In this document: one piece after another, positions 7,388 through 16,203 of the stretch
How positions within the stretch are numbered: position 1 is the stretch's first letter
Layout of the letters: each line of letters begins with the position of its first letter
From: Rurimicrobium sp040387755
Lineage (GTDB): Bacteria; Bacteroidota; Bacteroidia; Chitinophagales; Chitinophagaceae
Length of the DNA: 64,000 bases
Assembly: GCA_040387755.1 (NCBI GenBank)
Contig: JAZKDB010000002.1
Span: 1,612,001 to 1,676,000 of the forward strand
Reading direction: 5' to 3'
Translations under genes and position numbers: made by a program
The notes under the pieces: model-generated
What the model was told of the DNA's origin: nothing
Databases searched by the model: none
Seen by the model: only the letters and a program-made list of their open reading frames with translations

Positions 7388-10300
7388 TTATTCGAGCAAA
7401 GTAATATTACCTCTTTTACTTTCGGTTTCACCGTTAATAAACGTTGCATTGAGTACATATGCATAAGACTCCATTGGTTGAGGCTTTCCATTAAATGTAC
7501 CATCCCAGCCCTGCTCGGTAGATGACGTTCTGAAAACCAGTTGACCCCATCGATTATAGATAGAGAAATCCATCATTTGGATGGCAGCACCACGAACATA
7601 AAGGATGTCATTTATACCATCTCCATTAGGCGTAAATGCAGTGGGAACATCAATACGGGGTACAATCAGGGCACTGATATCCTTACAAATGGTATCGTTA
7701 CAATTTTCAAATCCTTCGGCAATCAAACAAGTCTTAAATGTTCCTGTTCTTTTGTACAGATGTGCAGGATTTGCAGCTCTGCTTTGATTACCATCTCCAA
7801 ATACCCATAAATAGCTTAGTGCATTTTTAGACAAGTTGGTGAAATGAGTGGAATCATTTTCTACCGGTATTTTTGGTGTATAATCAAAATCTGCAGTAGC
7901 TCCAGGTCTGATAGTTATCTTTTTACGGAAAGTATCAGAAGTAACACAGGCATTACTATTATACACTACCATGGTAATAATATAAGTCCCTGTATCGTAT
8001 TTATGAGTTGGGGTCAGTTCTGTGGAAGTAGTTCCATCTCCAAAATCCCAAAAAACCGAACTAGCATTAGTAGAAAAATTAGAGAAGAACAATCCTCCTG
8101 CCTGTACACATATCACATCGGGTAGGTTAGTGGCAGCTTTAAGGAATTTACTGTCAATATTGATGGTCTTCCTCATAGTATCCGGATTGTTACAGGCCAG
8201 AGGGTCAATCATGATTAATGTGATAATATAAACACCTGTGCTTGCATAGTTATGTATAGGAGGTGTTGTGCCTGAATATTTTGCTGTGCCATCGCCAAAG
8301 TCCCAGATAAAAGAAGCTGTACCACTTTTACCATAAGAAGAAGTGTTTTTAAAACTAACTTCATAAGGGGCATAACAACTATCAATAATGCTGTAGGTGA
8401 AATCCGCGTGGATACTATTACTATCTACAATGATGTCTACATAAGATGTATCATATTCGATGCAGGCATCCGGGTTATGTGCTACCATTCTCACCCTGTA
8501 CGTACCGGGAATGTAGAAAGTATGTGTCGGTTCCTTTAAAGTACTATTTGGTGTTCCGTCCACAAAATCCCAATCAAATGTTTTTGCATTGGTAGAGGTG
8601 TTTTTAAAATTAACCGTAAATGGCGAACAACCTTTAGTATCAGGGTCTGCATTAGCCTTGGCAACTACCGCCCCCAAATCGAAAGCAATTTTTAATGCTG
8701 CCAGATTACAGTTGGTAGATCCATTAGTAGGACTGAGTGATCCAGGTGTGGTAGGGAAAGGAGATGCAGGGGCAGTAGGCCCACCACAACCACCGCAGAT
8801 TGCCTGATATACAATACCCGTTTTGTCAAATCTGCTCGTTCCTCCATCAACATGCTCTCCTAACAATGGATTTGTGGCAACTCTGCCAAAAAAACTACCA
8901 TAAAGCAATGAGGTCGCGTTCTTACTAAACACGATAAAATAAAAGTCTGCCCCATCAGTGGTTGTTTGAATTGCTGTAGGCGTAGTTGGCATTCCTGTTG
9001 TGGAACCTACTCCTGAAAAAGAAGGTCCCCCCAAAGTACCACCCCAACCAGAGATATACACATTCTGGCAGGTATCCACTAAAAATGCAACTGGAGAAAT
9101 ATTGGTTTCGGATGAGCTACCTGAGCCGTAGACTGTAGAGTAAATTGGTGCGGTAAGGTTATTATTCATCTTCATTACAAACTGGCTGGAAAATGGATTA
9201 CTATATACTCCAGGAGATACAGGGAAACCTCCGCCAAGTGTTTGACCCATCATATACAAATCATCGTTGGCATCTATAGCAACTCCGTATACCTGATCAT
9301 AACTTGTTGCACCAATAAAAGTTCCTCTTTGCAATGTATAAGCCGGGCCATTTGAAATCTTAAGTATATAACCATCAGTAGTGCCACCGATAAATGCAGG
9401 GCGATATGTACCTGGTGTAGTAGGGAAATTTGAACTCATAGTGCCTCCACCTACAAATATTGAATTTTGCGCATTATTCAGGGTTAATACATAACCGGCA
9501 TCATCATTAAACCCACCTAAATAAGTACTAAAAATCATAGCACTCACATTTGTATTCATTTTCAACAATACGGCATCCTGTCCACCGCCTAAACTAGCCT
9601 GTATAGGACTTTGAACAGGAAAATTTGTGGAAAGTGTTGAAGCAGTAACATAAACATTTCCGGAATTGTCTACAATAACCTCACTCCGGGCATCATCTCC
9701 ATAATTGTGCTTTAAATTCCCACCAGTAAATTCTTCTGCGTCAAAATTTACACAATCGTCGCCACTACCACCAACATAAGTAGAACCTATAATACCTGTT
9801 CCCAAGGAATTCAAAACAGTAACAACAATATCTGCTCCCCCATTATGGGTTCTGTCAAAAGCAGATGCGGAGGTAGGGTAATTTGTAGAATAAGTTCTTC
9901 CGGCAATAATCAGGTTATTGGATTTATCAACAATCATACTATGAGGCTGATCGTTATCGCTTCCTCCAATATAGGTTGCATACACCTTAGTGGTTCCCGT
10001 ACTGTTAATTTTCATTATGCCCATATCGCAAGGAAAGAAGCTGCCCGAAGTAGTAGTGCCTCCACCAAATGTTGCCTGAAACGCACCCAGAGAGACCGGA
10101 TAGGAAACCCCATTTACTAAACCACCGGTATACATGTTTCCCAAAGGGTCGTATGTAGCTGTAAAACCCCAGTTATCAGAAATCGATCCTGTAAATGTGC
10201 AAAAAACTACAGTAGGGTCAATAACTAGTACTTGATTATGGTCATACCCTTCCGGAAATTCAAAACTCACTATATTCTTATTCAAAACGTAATTACATAA

Positions 10301-10933
10301 AACATTTACCTTTTGATCATTGATGTATTGAAAAACAACCGGTTTCATTTCCTTTACTACACCGACTGAGGTTTGAATACTTAAACTACCGTCTCTTGAA
10401 ATGGATAATTTATCAACACCTTCAAATTTCAATTTGATTTGGCTGGCATCGGCATTAGGTGCAACAATAAAATCATATTTTACATTGTTTCCTTCAGAGG
10501 ACAATCTCATATCAATACCTGTATAAATATGCGAATAATCCAGTGCCAGACAAGGGTGAATATCAGACTTCCATTTGCTGGAATCATTACCAAGAAAATA
10601 ATTATAATAATGCGGCTGTATTTTACTTTCCGATACTTGCGGGCTCAAACAATTCTCAAATACCATTCTATAAGCATGATACTTAATTACTGGAGGTGTT
10701 TTAATCTGGCCATGTTTAAATGCGTCAATTTTATCCCAGGCACCTTGCTCGCCCAGTAGATAAGTAATTGCATTTGAATGAACATAAATATCTCCTGTGC
10801 CAGATATACATTTATAATCAAATTTGTTTTCCCATTGTCCCTTATTCCGGACAAATTCCAGTTTGGAATTCTGTGCAGATGAACCATAAAAAAGAAACAA
10901 CAGAAACAGGTGAAGCAGGTAATGTTTTTTCAT
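7388..10933 (-). CDS. Large secreted SBBP-repeat and PKD protein with T9SS type B sorting domain
   Basis: 1181 residues. Residues 1-20 are a signal peptide. Residues 24-250 are the N-terminal region usual for these proteins (LEFVRNKGQWENKFDY ... SSKWKSDI ... YTGIDMRLSSEGNNVKYDFIVAPNAD). Residues 260-760 contain SBBP-type beta-propeller repeats (YATYIGGSDNDQPHSMIVDKSNNLIIAGRT and several copies with NFPTT/NFPV). Residues 780-1095 hold four PKD domains (FDWDFVDGTPNS, FIWDFGDGTAKY, VFWDFGDGTTS, YLWVFGDGNQS). The C terminus (VPTAFTPNGDGINDILYVRG ... YNRWGQLVF ... GWDGTFNGKP) is the gliding-motility-associated T9SS type B domain. It should be exported and anchored or released at the cell surface; likely adhesion or matrix role is inferred. 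Confidence 0.92.
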   Translation of the reverse strand: MKKHYLLHLFLLFLFYGSSAQNSKLEFVRNKGQWENKFDYKCISGTGDIYVHSNAITYLLGEQGAWDKIDAFKHGQIKTPPVIKYHAYRMVFENCLSPQVSESKIQPHYYNYFLGNDSSKWKSDIHPCLALDYSHIYTGIDMRLSSEGNNVKYDFIVAPNADASQIKLKFEGVDKLSISRDGSLSIQTSVGVVKEMKPVVFQYINDQKVNVLCNYVLNKNIVSFEFPEGYDHNQVLVIDPTVVFCTFTGSISDNWGFTATYDPLGNMYTGGLVNGVSYPVSLGAFQATFGGGTTTSGSFFPCDMGIMKINSTGTTKVYATYIGGSDNDQPHSMIVDKSNNLIIAGRTYSTNYPTSASAFDRTHNGGADIVVTVLNSLGTGIIGSTYVGGSGDDCVNFDAEEFTGGNLKHNYGDDARSEVIVDNSGNVYVTASTLSTNFPVQSPIQASLGGGQDAVLLKMNTNVSAMIFSTYLGGFNDDAGYVLTLNNAQNSIFVGGGTMSSNFPTTPGTYRPAFIGGTTDGYILKISNGPAYTLQRGTFIGATSYDQVYGVAIDANDDLYMMGQTLGGGFPVSPGVYSNPFSSQFVMKMNNNLTAPIYSTVYGSGSSSETNISPVAFLVDTCQNVYISGWGGTLGGPSFSGVGSTTGMPTTPTAIQTTTDGADFYFIVFSKNATSLLYGSFFGRVATNPLLGEHVDGGTSRFDKTGIVYQAICGGCGGPTAPASPFPTTPGSLSPTNGSTNCNLAALKIAFDLGAVVAKANADPDTKGCSPFTVNFKNTSTNAKTFDWDFVDGTPNSTLKEPTHTFYIPGTYRVRMVAHNPDACIEYDTSYVDIIVDSNSIHADFTYSIIDSCYAPYEVSFKNTSSYGKSGTASFIWDFGDGTAKYSGTTPPIHNYASTGVYIITLIMIDPLACNNPDTMRKTINIDSKFLKAATNLPDVICVQAGGLFFSNFSTNASSVFWDFGDGTTSTELTPTHKYDTGTYIITMVVYNSNACVTSDTFRKKITIRPGATADFDYTPKIPVENDSTHFTNLSKNALSYLWVFGDGNQSRAANPAHLYKRTGTFKTCLIAEGFENCNDTICKDISALIVPRIDVPTAFTPNGDGINDILYVRGAAIQMMDFSIYNRWGQLVFRTSSTEQGWDGTFNGKPQPMESYAYVLNATFINGETESKRGNITLLE

Positions 10934-11029
10934 TAGGGTAAATTTTAATAAAACTGAATGTAAATTTAGTCAAAAACCTAACGTAAAACGTCAATATGAA
11001 ATTTGAAGCTCTAAAGCCTGTATAAATGA

Positions 11030-11055
11030 AAAAGCACACAATATTGTGTGCTTTT
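11030..11055 (-). terminator. Perfect 26-base palindrome terminator
   Basis: AAAAGCACACAAT followed directly by ATTGTGTGCTTTT, 22 bases after the stop of the lipoprotein gene at 11078; symmetric, so it could stop transcription in either direction. Confidence 0.75.
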
Positions 11056-11077
11056 ATAAAAAAATTAATTAATTATT

Positions 11078-11398
11078 TTATTGGGGACGCTTCTTGATAT
11101 CATCAATGATTATCAGCTGATAATACGAATATGGCTTGGAAGAGCCACAAGTATCCAATACCTCTGAAGCGTGGTATTTAACTTTTACTAGCATTCCATT
11201 ATGTTGGTAAGCAGTCAATAATTGGTATGGCTTTTCCTCTCTTCCATCGTCAAAACGAAGTATATAACCACAGCCTTCTGCAGTTATATCACCGCTATCC
11301 ACAACCTCAGCATTTTCAAATCCTTCGTCAGGTTTATTACAAGCTAAAACAGATATAGTGAGTATAATGGCAATCAGGTGAAAATACTTTTTACGCAT
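11078..11398 (-). CDS. Small predicted lipoprotein, function unknown
   Basis: 106 residues. The N terminus MRKKYFHLIAIILTISVLAC has a lipobox (SVLAC), so Cys20 would be lipidated after signal peptidase II cleavage, followed by an acidic stretch. The remainder (CGYILRFDDGREEKPYQLL ... VKVKYHASEVLDTCGSS ... YYQLIIIDDIKK) is predicted beta-rich with two further Cys. It is a common type of short Bacteroidota surface or periplasmic lipoprotein with no assigned role. It may be co-transcribed with the response regulator upstream, 69 bases away. Confidence 0.7.
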   Translation of the reverse strand: MRKKYFHLIAIILTISVLACNKPDEGFENAEVVDSGDITAEGCGYILRFDDGREEKPYQLLTAYQHNGMLVKVKYHASEVLDTCGSSKPYSYYQLIIIDDIKKRPQ

Positions 11399-11467
11399 TT
11401 TATGCTTATTTAATGTTAAATAGTGCGGTAAGGTAGAAAAAATAATTGAAGGAAAAAAGCCTTCTAC

Positions 11468-12190
11468 TTATTTTTTTTCTTTTGAAGTAAATTTGTACCC
11501 TACCCCTCTTATAGAATGGAAATAAATAGGGCTTCTTGTGTCTTGCTCGAAATGCTTCCTGAAGCCTAAAATGAAATTATCAATGGTTCTTGTAGTAGGA
11601 TAAACATTGTAGCCCCAAACTACCTGTAAAATATGCTCTCTGGATACAGTTTCTCCATCCCGTTCTATTAGCAACTTTAATAAGGCCGATTCTTTTTTGC
11701 TCAACTCCTGTCTTTGCCCGTTTTTATCATAGCATTCATGCGCTCCAAAATCAATTTTCCCTCCCGGGAATTCATAAATTTCGGAAACTGGGGCAGAGTG
11801 TTGGATTCTCCTGTTTTTGGCAACCAGCTTTTCAACACGTAAAAGCAATTCCTCCAAATTAAAGGGCTTAGTAAGATAATCATCTCCTCCCTTTTTCAGA
11901 CCTTCAATTCTATCAGCAACACTATCCTTGGCAGATAAGAACAAAATGGGGACATCAATATTTTGAGTTCTGATTGTTTCACAAACGGTAATACCATCCA
12001 TTTCCGGTAACATAATATCCAAAACAATCAAATCGAAATACTCGGCTTTAACCATTTTAATGGCTTGCATTCCAGTTTTTGCGACACTTACTTCGTAGCC
12101 TTCCAACTCCAAATTGAGCTGAAGCATCTCCCTTATATTCTCTTCATCCTCTACAATCAGAAGGTTTGATTTATTTTTTATATTATTCAT
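11468..12190 (-). CDS. OmpR/PhoB-family response regulator (RprY-like), orphan
   Basis: 240 residues. Receiver domain 9-125: acidic pair Glu14-Asp15, phospho-acceptor Asp58 in LIVLDIMLPEMDG, Lys108 in DDYLTKPF. The C-terminal winged helix (about 140-236) has ELSKKESALLKLLIERDGETVSREHILQVVWGYNVYPTTRTIDNFILGFRKHFE and ends IYFHSIRGVGYKF, as in RprY and other OmpR-type regulators. It binds DNA to control transcription after phosphorylation. No histidine kinase is next to it, so its partner is elsewhere. Confidence 0.93.
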   Translation of the reverse strand: MNNIKNKSNLLIVEDEENIREMLQLNLELEGYEVSVAKTGMQAIKMVKAEYFDLIVLDIMLPEMDGITVCETIRTQNIDVPILFLSAKDSVADRIEGLKKGGDDYLTKPFNLEELLLRVEKLVAKNRRIQHSAPVSEIYEFPGGKIDFGAHECYDKNGQRQELSKKESALLKLLIERDGETVSREHILQVVWGYNVYPTTRTIDNFILGFRKHFEQDTRSPIYFHSIRGVGYKFTSKEKK

Positions 12191-12227
12191 TAATTGACCG
12201 TCTTATTGTTAAAGGTAATCTTCCTCG

Positions 12228-12235
12228 CAAATTTA
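12228..12235 (-). promoter_or_regulatory. -7 element (TAAATTTG) of the response-regulator promoter
   Basis: The minus strand reads ATAAATTTGCG here, a full match to TAnnTTTG, 38 bases before the ATG at 12190. A TTTG 24 bases upstream (12260-12263) is a possible -33. Confidence 0.55.
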
Positions 12236-12276
12236 TGCCATCGTCAAAAATAATATTTTCAAATTTTGTAAAAATA

Positions 12277-12309
12277 TTTGCAAAATTGAGTGAATAAACT
12301 TTACCTTTG
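12277..12309 (+). promoter_or_regulatory. tRNA-Leu promoter (TTTG-N21-TACCTTTG)
   Basis: TTTG at 12277-12280 and TACCTTTG at 12302-12309 are spaced 21 bases. It drives the tRNA gene starting at 12334 and is divergent from the response-regulator promoter. Confidence 0.75.
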
Positions 12310-12333
12310 CTGCCCTATCAGAACGAAAATTAA

Positions 12334-12415
12334 GCGGGTGTGGTGAAATTGGTAGACACGCTAGACTTAGGATCTAGTGCTGCGAGGCTTGGGGGTTCGA
12401 GTCCCTCCACCCGCA
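12334..12415 (+). tRNA. tRNA-Leu (anticodon UAG)
   Basis: 82 bases through the discriminator A. Acceptor GCGGGTG pairs with CACCCGC; D arm with TGGTGAAATTGGTAGACAC; anticodon arm CTAGA-CTTAGGA-TCTAG gives UAG, reading CUN Leu codons; the long class II variable arm and GGTTCGAGTCC T arm are as expected for tRNA-Leu. CCA is not encoded (CTA follows). Confidence 0.97.
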
Positions 12416-12420
12416 CTACA

Positions 12421-12455
12421 AAAAAGACAACAGTATGATACTGTTGTCTTTTTTG
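12421..12455 (+). terminator. Terminator of tRNA-Leu
   Basis: AAAAAAGACAACAGTA, loop TGA, TACTGTTGTCTTTTTT: a perfect 16-base stem with a 3-base loop starting 6 bases after the tRNA. Confidence 0.92.
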
Positions 12456-12502
12456 TTTACTGCCTGCAGCATCCTGGCTAAATATCAAAAGTTATTTCAA
12501 AC

Positions 12503-12535
12503 AAAAAGCGCCTTCAAATTATGAAGGCGCTTTTT
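12503..12535 (-). terminator. Terminator of the T9SS type A protein gene
   Basis: AAAAAGCGCCTTCA / TGAAGGCGCTTTTT with loop AATTA, 25 bases past the stop of the minus-strand gene at 12561. Confidence 0.88.
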
Positions 12536-12560
12536 TACTTATATTTTAATCTCAATAAAA

Positions 12561-13910
12561 TTAGTGAGCTACAGAGAAACGGTTAGAAGAGCGTTGTCCA
12601 TTAGCTTCGATAGTGTAGATATAAACACCATTCACCAAATTTGCAGTATTGAATACAGCAGTATTTGATTGACCAGCATTTACATTACTCATATTTTGAG
12701 TAGCTACTACTTGACCAAGCAAATTACTAAGACTGATAGTTACATTTGATTTTTCCTTAACAGTGAAAGGAATATTCAATTCATTGTTAGCTGGTATTGG
12801 GAATGCTTTAACATCAGAAATCAAAGTTGATTCCTTAACTCCTACATTAAAACAAGAAGAACAAGACAAAGTAGCAGTACTCAACAAGTATTGGTTAAAC
12901 CATGCAGTAGGGTCATTGGTAGCTCCAATTACGAGAGTAGGAGCATAAAAATTAGTATCAGTAGAGAACATGATAGAAGAACCACTATGGTCACCGCTAT
13001 ACCAAGAATATTTCATTGGTGTAGACGCTGTCGAAGAGCCTGTACCAGCAAAACCAGGGCGGAAATTGTGCTTTTGTGTAATAGTGTCTACATTTTTATT
13101 CCAAGTATCACCAGTTCTGAAAGTATAAGTAATAATTAAAACATTGCCAGCAGGAACTGTAAATGTCGAAGGAACTTTATACGAAAATGTTTGAAAAGTT
13201 GTTACAGTTGACGCTGTACGCATAGCCGCAGTTAATGGTTCTTTCCAAGAAAATGAAGTTGTACCAGTATATGGGTAAGATTTTCCAAGTTTGCGAACGC
13301 TGTCTACATTAATAGGAGTAAGCCATTTAAGAGTATCTTTTCCAGAAGGCAAATAACTTGATGCCCAAGGAGAAGTTGCTGTACGCCAATAGTAGAAAGC
13401 AGTCACTGGTTGGTAACCCAAAGATATTTCCAAAGTATCAACAGTGGAAGTCGAAGCACTATTACCAACGAAGTATAGAGCACTAAGACTTACAGAGTCT
13501 ACAGTATAACTGTTAGTCGCTTTAATTTCAGTCTTTCCTATAAAAGCCGGGTTAGTCACATCATTCCATAAATTGTCAAAAGGACAAAGAACTTGGCAAA
13601 CTGAAGTGAAATTGATAGAACCAATTCCGCTTGTATAATTTACACGAATAGTAGAATCTTGCCAGATGGGAATAGTAGAACCCAACATAGTAGAAGAGAT
13701 AGATTCAACGTAAGCTTGGTGATCATATCTTCTCGGTGCAGTTGCAGTTGTTTTCAACATTGAAGGTCCAGAGGGTGCTATCTTTTCGGCTTTACCATCC
13801 ATGAATGCTCTGTTGCTTGTAGAATTGATTGTTCTGCTTTGTAACTGAGCTGAGGCACTCATTGCACTTATAGCAAAAGTTGCAGATAATAAAAATAATT
13901 TTTTCATCAT
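12561..13910 (-). CDS. Secreted protein with T9SS type A sorting domain
   Basis: 449 residues. Residues 1-22 are a signal peptide ending SASAQ. The body (about 50-360) is rich in Thr, Ser and aromatic residues and is predicted beta-sheet; I recognise no named domain in it. The last ~75 residues (VKAFPIPANNELNIPFTVKEKSNVTISLSNLLGQVVATQNM ... LVNGVYIYTIEANGQRSSNRFSV) are a clear T9SS type A (Por secretion) C-terminal domain, so the protein should cross the outer membrane by T9SS. It has its own promoter and terminator. Function unknown. Confidence 0.88.
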   Translation of the reverse strand: MMKKLFLLSATFAISAMSASAQLQSRTINSTSNRAFMDGKAEKIAPSGPSMLKTTATAPRRYDHQAYVESISSTMLGSTIPIWQDSTIRVNYTSGIGSINFTSVCQVLCPFDNLWNDVTNPAFIGKTEIKATNSYTVDSVSLSALYFVGNSASTSTVDTLEISLGYQPVTAFYYWRTATSPWASSYLPSGKDTLKWLTPINVDSVRKLGKSYPYTGTTSFSWKEPLTAAMRTASTVTTFQTFSYKVPSTFTVPAGNVLIITYTFRTGDTWNKNVDTITQKHNFRPGFAGTGSSTASTPMKYSWYSGDHSGSSIMFSTDTNFYAPTLVIGATNDPTAWFNQYLLSTATLSCSSCFNVGVKESTLISDVKAFPIPANNELNIPFTVKEKSNVTISLSNLLGQVVATQNMSNVNAGQSNTAVFNTANLVNGVYIYTIEANGQRSSNRFSVAH

Positions 13911-13932
13911 TCTAAATTTTAAAAGTTTGACG

Positions 13933-13964
13933 TAAAGATAACGCCTTTTCTTCTCATTGTCAAA
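13933..13964 (-). promoter_or_regulatory. Promoter of the T9SS type A gene (TTTG-N20-TATCTTTA)
   Basis: On the minus strand TTTG lies at 13964-13961 and TATCTTTA at 13940-13933 (last G of the -7 consensus is A), 22 bases before the ATG at 13910. Confidence 0.55.
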
Positions 13965-14030
13965 AAATATTTTCTATTACTTTGATTTGTCGAAAAAAAA
14001 ATTATCACTAATTGGCAAACTTTTGGCGGC

Positions 14031-14038
14031 TATATTTG
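14031..14038 (+). promoter_or_regulatory. -7 element (TATATTTG) of the proline dehydrogenase promoter
   Basis: TATATTTGCA is a full match to the consensus, with ATTG at 14011-14014 upstream. It decides the gene start: the TTG at 14012 lies in the -33 region, so translation should begin at ATG 14072. Confidence 0.75.
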
Positions 14039-14071
14039 CAGGGTTTTATCATAAAAACAGAATTTGTAACA

Positions 14072-15241
14072 ATGCTCCCAGAATTTGACAACACTGAAGT
14101 TGCTTTTAAATACCGCAGTAATCAGGAATTAAAACAAGCCAGATTTCTTTTTGCTTCAATGGGCTCCCCTTCACTTACAGCTGTAGGCATAGCTTTTACC
14201 AAATTTGCCATGGCTATTAAGCTGCCTATTAATGGTATTATAAAACGAACCATTTTTAAACAATTTTGTGGTGGAGAATCAATTGAAGAGGCGGCTGACA
14301 CTGCCAAAATGCTTGGTCAATATAATATTGGTGTTATCCTAGATTATGGGGTAGAGGGGAAAGAAGGAGAAAGCGAATTTGATAAAGCTGTTCCCGAATT
14401 TCTGAAAGCCATTGATTTTGCATCTTCTCAAAAAAACATTCCCTTTATCAGTATTAAGGTCACAGGATTTTCGCGTTTTGCGTTGCTGGAAAAACTACAT
14501 GCAAAGGCCGAACTTAATTCAGCTGAACAGGAGGAATGGAATAGAGTGGAGCAAAGAATTGATACAATCTGTGCCAGGGCTGCAGAAAAAAACATTAAAG
14601 TATTGGTAGATGCTGAAGAAAGCTGGATACAAGACCCTATTGATGAACTGACTAACAAAATGATGGAAAAGTACAATAAGCAAAATGCTTTTGTGTACAA
14701 TACTTTCCAACTCTATCTGCACAGTCGCTTGCCTTTTCTTAAAGAATCTTTCATGCGTGCGCAGAAAAGAGAATACTTACTCGGTGCCAAGCTGGTAAGA
14801 GGGGCCTATATGGAAAAAGAGCGTGCCCGGGCAACAGAAAAAAATTATCCTTCACCAGTGCAGCCCGATAAACAACACAGCGATAATGACTATAATGAGG
14901 CTGTTGATTTCTGTATCGAACATTTAGAAAACCTGGAACTGTTTATTGGTACCCATAATGAAAAAAGCTGTATGCTTGCAGCTCAAAAAATGCAAACGAA
15001 AAGTATTGATTTTAAACACCCGCATATCTACTTCTCGCAATTGTTTGGAATGAGCGACAACATCTCTTTTAATCTTGCACAACAAGGATTTCATGTTGCC
15101 AAGTATTTGCCCTACGGACCTGTTGCAGATGTTATGCCCTACCTGATGCGACGTGCACAGGAAAATACATCGGTAGCAGGACAAACCGGAAGAGAGCTTG
15201 GATTGATTAATACAGAATTGAAACGAAGAAAATTATTATAA
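14072..15241 (+). CDS. Proline dehydrogenase (FAD-dependent)
   Basis: Oxidises proline to pyrroline-5-carboxylate, the first step of proline catabolism to glutamate, at the inner face of the membrane. 389 residues, the stand-alone Bacteroidota/mitochondrial-like form. Marks: FCGGESIEEAADTA, GVILDYGVEGKEGE, SIKVTGFSRFALLEKLH, VLVDAEESWIQDPIDEL, NTFQLYLHSRLPFL, LGAKLVRGAYMEKERARA, FIGTHNEKSC, and the C-terminal YLPYGPVADVMPYLMRRAQENTSVAGQTGREL, whose YLxRRxxEN holds the substrate-binding arginines. No pyrroline-5-carboxylate dehydrogenase gene is adjacent. Confidence 0.95.
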   Translation: MLPEFDNTEVAFKYRSNQELKQARFLFASMGSPSLTAVGIAFTKFAMAIKLPINGIIKRTIFKQFCGGESIEEAADTAKMLGQYNIGVILDYGVEGKEGESEFDKAVPEFLKAIDFASSQKNIPFISIKVTGFSRFALLEKLHAKAELNSAEQEEWNRVEQRIDTICARAAEKNIKVLVDAEESWIQDPIDELTNKMMEKYNKQNAFVYNTFQLYLHSRLPFLKESFMRAQKREYLLGAKLVRGAYMEKERARATEKNYPSPVQPDKQHSDNDYNEAVDFCIEHLENLELFIGTHNEKSCMLAAQKMQTKSIDFKHPHIYFSQLFGMSDNISFNLAQQGFHVAKYLPYGPVADVMPYLMRRAQENTSVAGQTGRELGLINTELKRRKLL

Positions 15242-15248
15242 CTCCAAG

Positions 15249-15281
15249 AAAAAAGGAGCTTCTGACAGAAGCTCCTTTTTT
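15249..15281. terminator. Bidirectional terminator between convergent genes
   Basis: AAAAAAGGAGCTTCT, loop GAC, AGAAGCTCCTTTTTT: 15-base stem with A and T runs on both sides, serving the proline dehydrogenase gene and the ABC ATPase gene. Confidence 0.92.
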
Positions 15282-15286
15282 CTTTA

Positions 15287-16048
15287 TCAAATATCCCGAT
15301 ATTCCTTGCCCGTCATAGCGATAAAAACATCTTCAAGACTGGCTGCTTTTACCTCTTTTTTTCTTTCAAAACCAGTAGCCAATAATTTATCGATAAGACC
15401 ATTTGGAGTGTCAATAGAAATGATTTTGCCACTATCTACAATGGCCACTCTTTCGCACAATTCTTCTGCTTCATCCATATAGTGTGTGGTAAGCACAACT
15501 GTTGTGCCTCTATCGCGCACCTGACGGATTAAATCCCAGAGATTGCGGCGTGCCTGAGGGTCCAAGCCAGTTGTTGGCTCATCCAGAAAAATAATTTTTG
15601 GTTCGTTGATGAGTGTAGTAGCAATAGAGAAACGCTGTTTCTGACCACCAGATAATTCTTTGTATTTGTTCTTACTTTTTTCGCGCAGGTTCACCATATC
15701 CAGCAATGCCATTGGGTCTACGTCTTTATTATACAATCCACCAAACAGTTCAATAATCTGCACCAGATTGAGCATAGGATAATAACCCGCTGCCTGAAGC
15801 TGAACACCAATAATTTCTTTGATTCTATTTGGATTTTTGTCCAGATTAATACCATCAACTATTATCTCGCCCGAAGTTTTTTCACGGAGGGTTTCTATGA
15901 TTTCGAGCGTAGTGGTTTTACCTGCACCGTTGGGGCCCAGCAAACCAAATATTTCACCCTTATACACTTCAAAAGAAATGTCATTTACAGCAATGAAATC
16001 GTTGTATTTTTTAATAAGGTTCTTGACACTGATAATAGGCTCTTTCAT
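15287..16048 (-). CDS. ABC transporter ATP-binding protein (CcmA/DrrA-like)
   Basis: 253 residues from ATG 16048. Walker A GLLGPNGAGKTTT, Q-loop GVQLQAAGYYPMLN, signature ELSGGQKQRFSIA, Walker B KIIFLDEPTTGLDP, H-loop VVLTTHYMDEAEELC, and a C-terminal ...EDVFIAMTGKEYRD end as in ABC-2 type exporter ATPases. The 5' extension to 16084 is rejected because it overlaps the -7 box. No permease gene is next to it; the membrane partner and substrate are unknown. Confidence 0.92.
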   Translation of the reverse strand: MKEPIISVKNLIKKYNDFIAVNDISFEVYKGEIFGLLGPNGAGKTTTLEIIETLREKTSGEIIVDGINLDKNPNRIKEIIGVQLQAAGYYPMLNLVQIIELFGGLYNKDVDPMALLDMVNLREKSKNKYKELSGGQKQRFSIATTLINEPKIIFLDEPTTGLDPQARRNLWDLIRQVRDRGTTVVLTTHYMDEAEELCERVAIVDSGKIISIDTPNGLIDKLLATGFERKKEVKAASLEDVFIAMTGKEYRDI

Positions 16049-16081
16049 TTTTTTGCAAAATGGATTGTCTTTTTTGCTCCG

Positions 16082-16111
16082 CAAAGTTAGGTTTCTTTAT
16101 TATTAGACAAA
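16082..16111 (-). promoter_or_regulatory. Promoter of the ABC ATPase gene (TTTG-N18-TAACTTTG)
   Basis: Minus strand: TTTG at 16111-16108 and TAACTTTG(C) at 16089-16082. Leader about 30 bases to ATG 16048. Confidence 0.7.
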
Positions 16112-16203
16112 TAGAATATTGATTGTAAATAATTAACTGGTTTCAACAGATAATCCGTAACCAAAATCGGATTTGAAAGAAATGCGGTGAACCCCGAAAA
16201 AAT

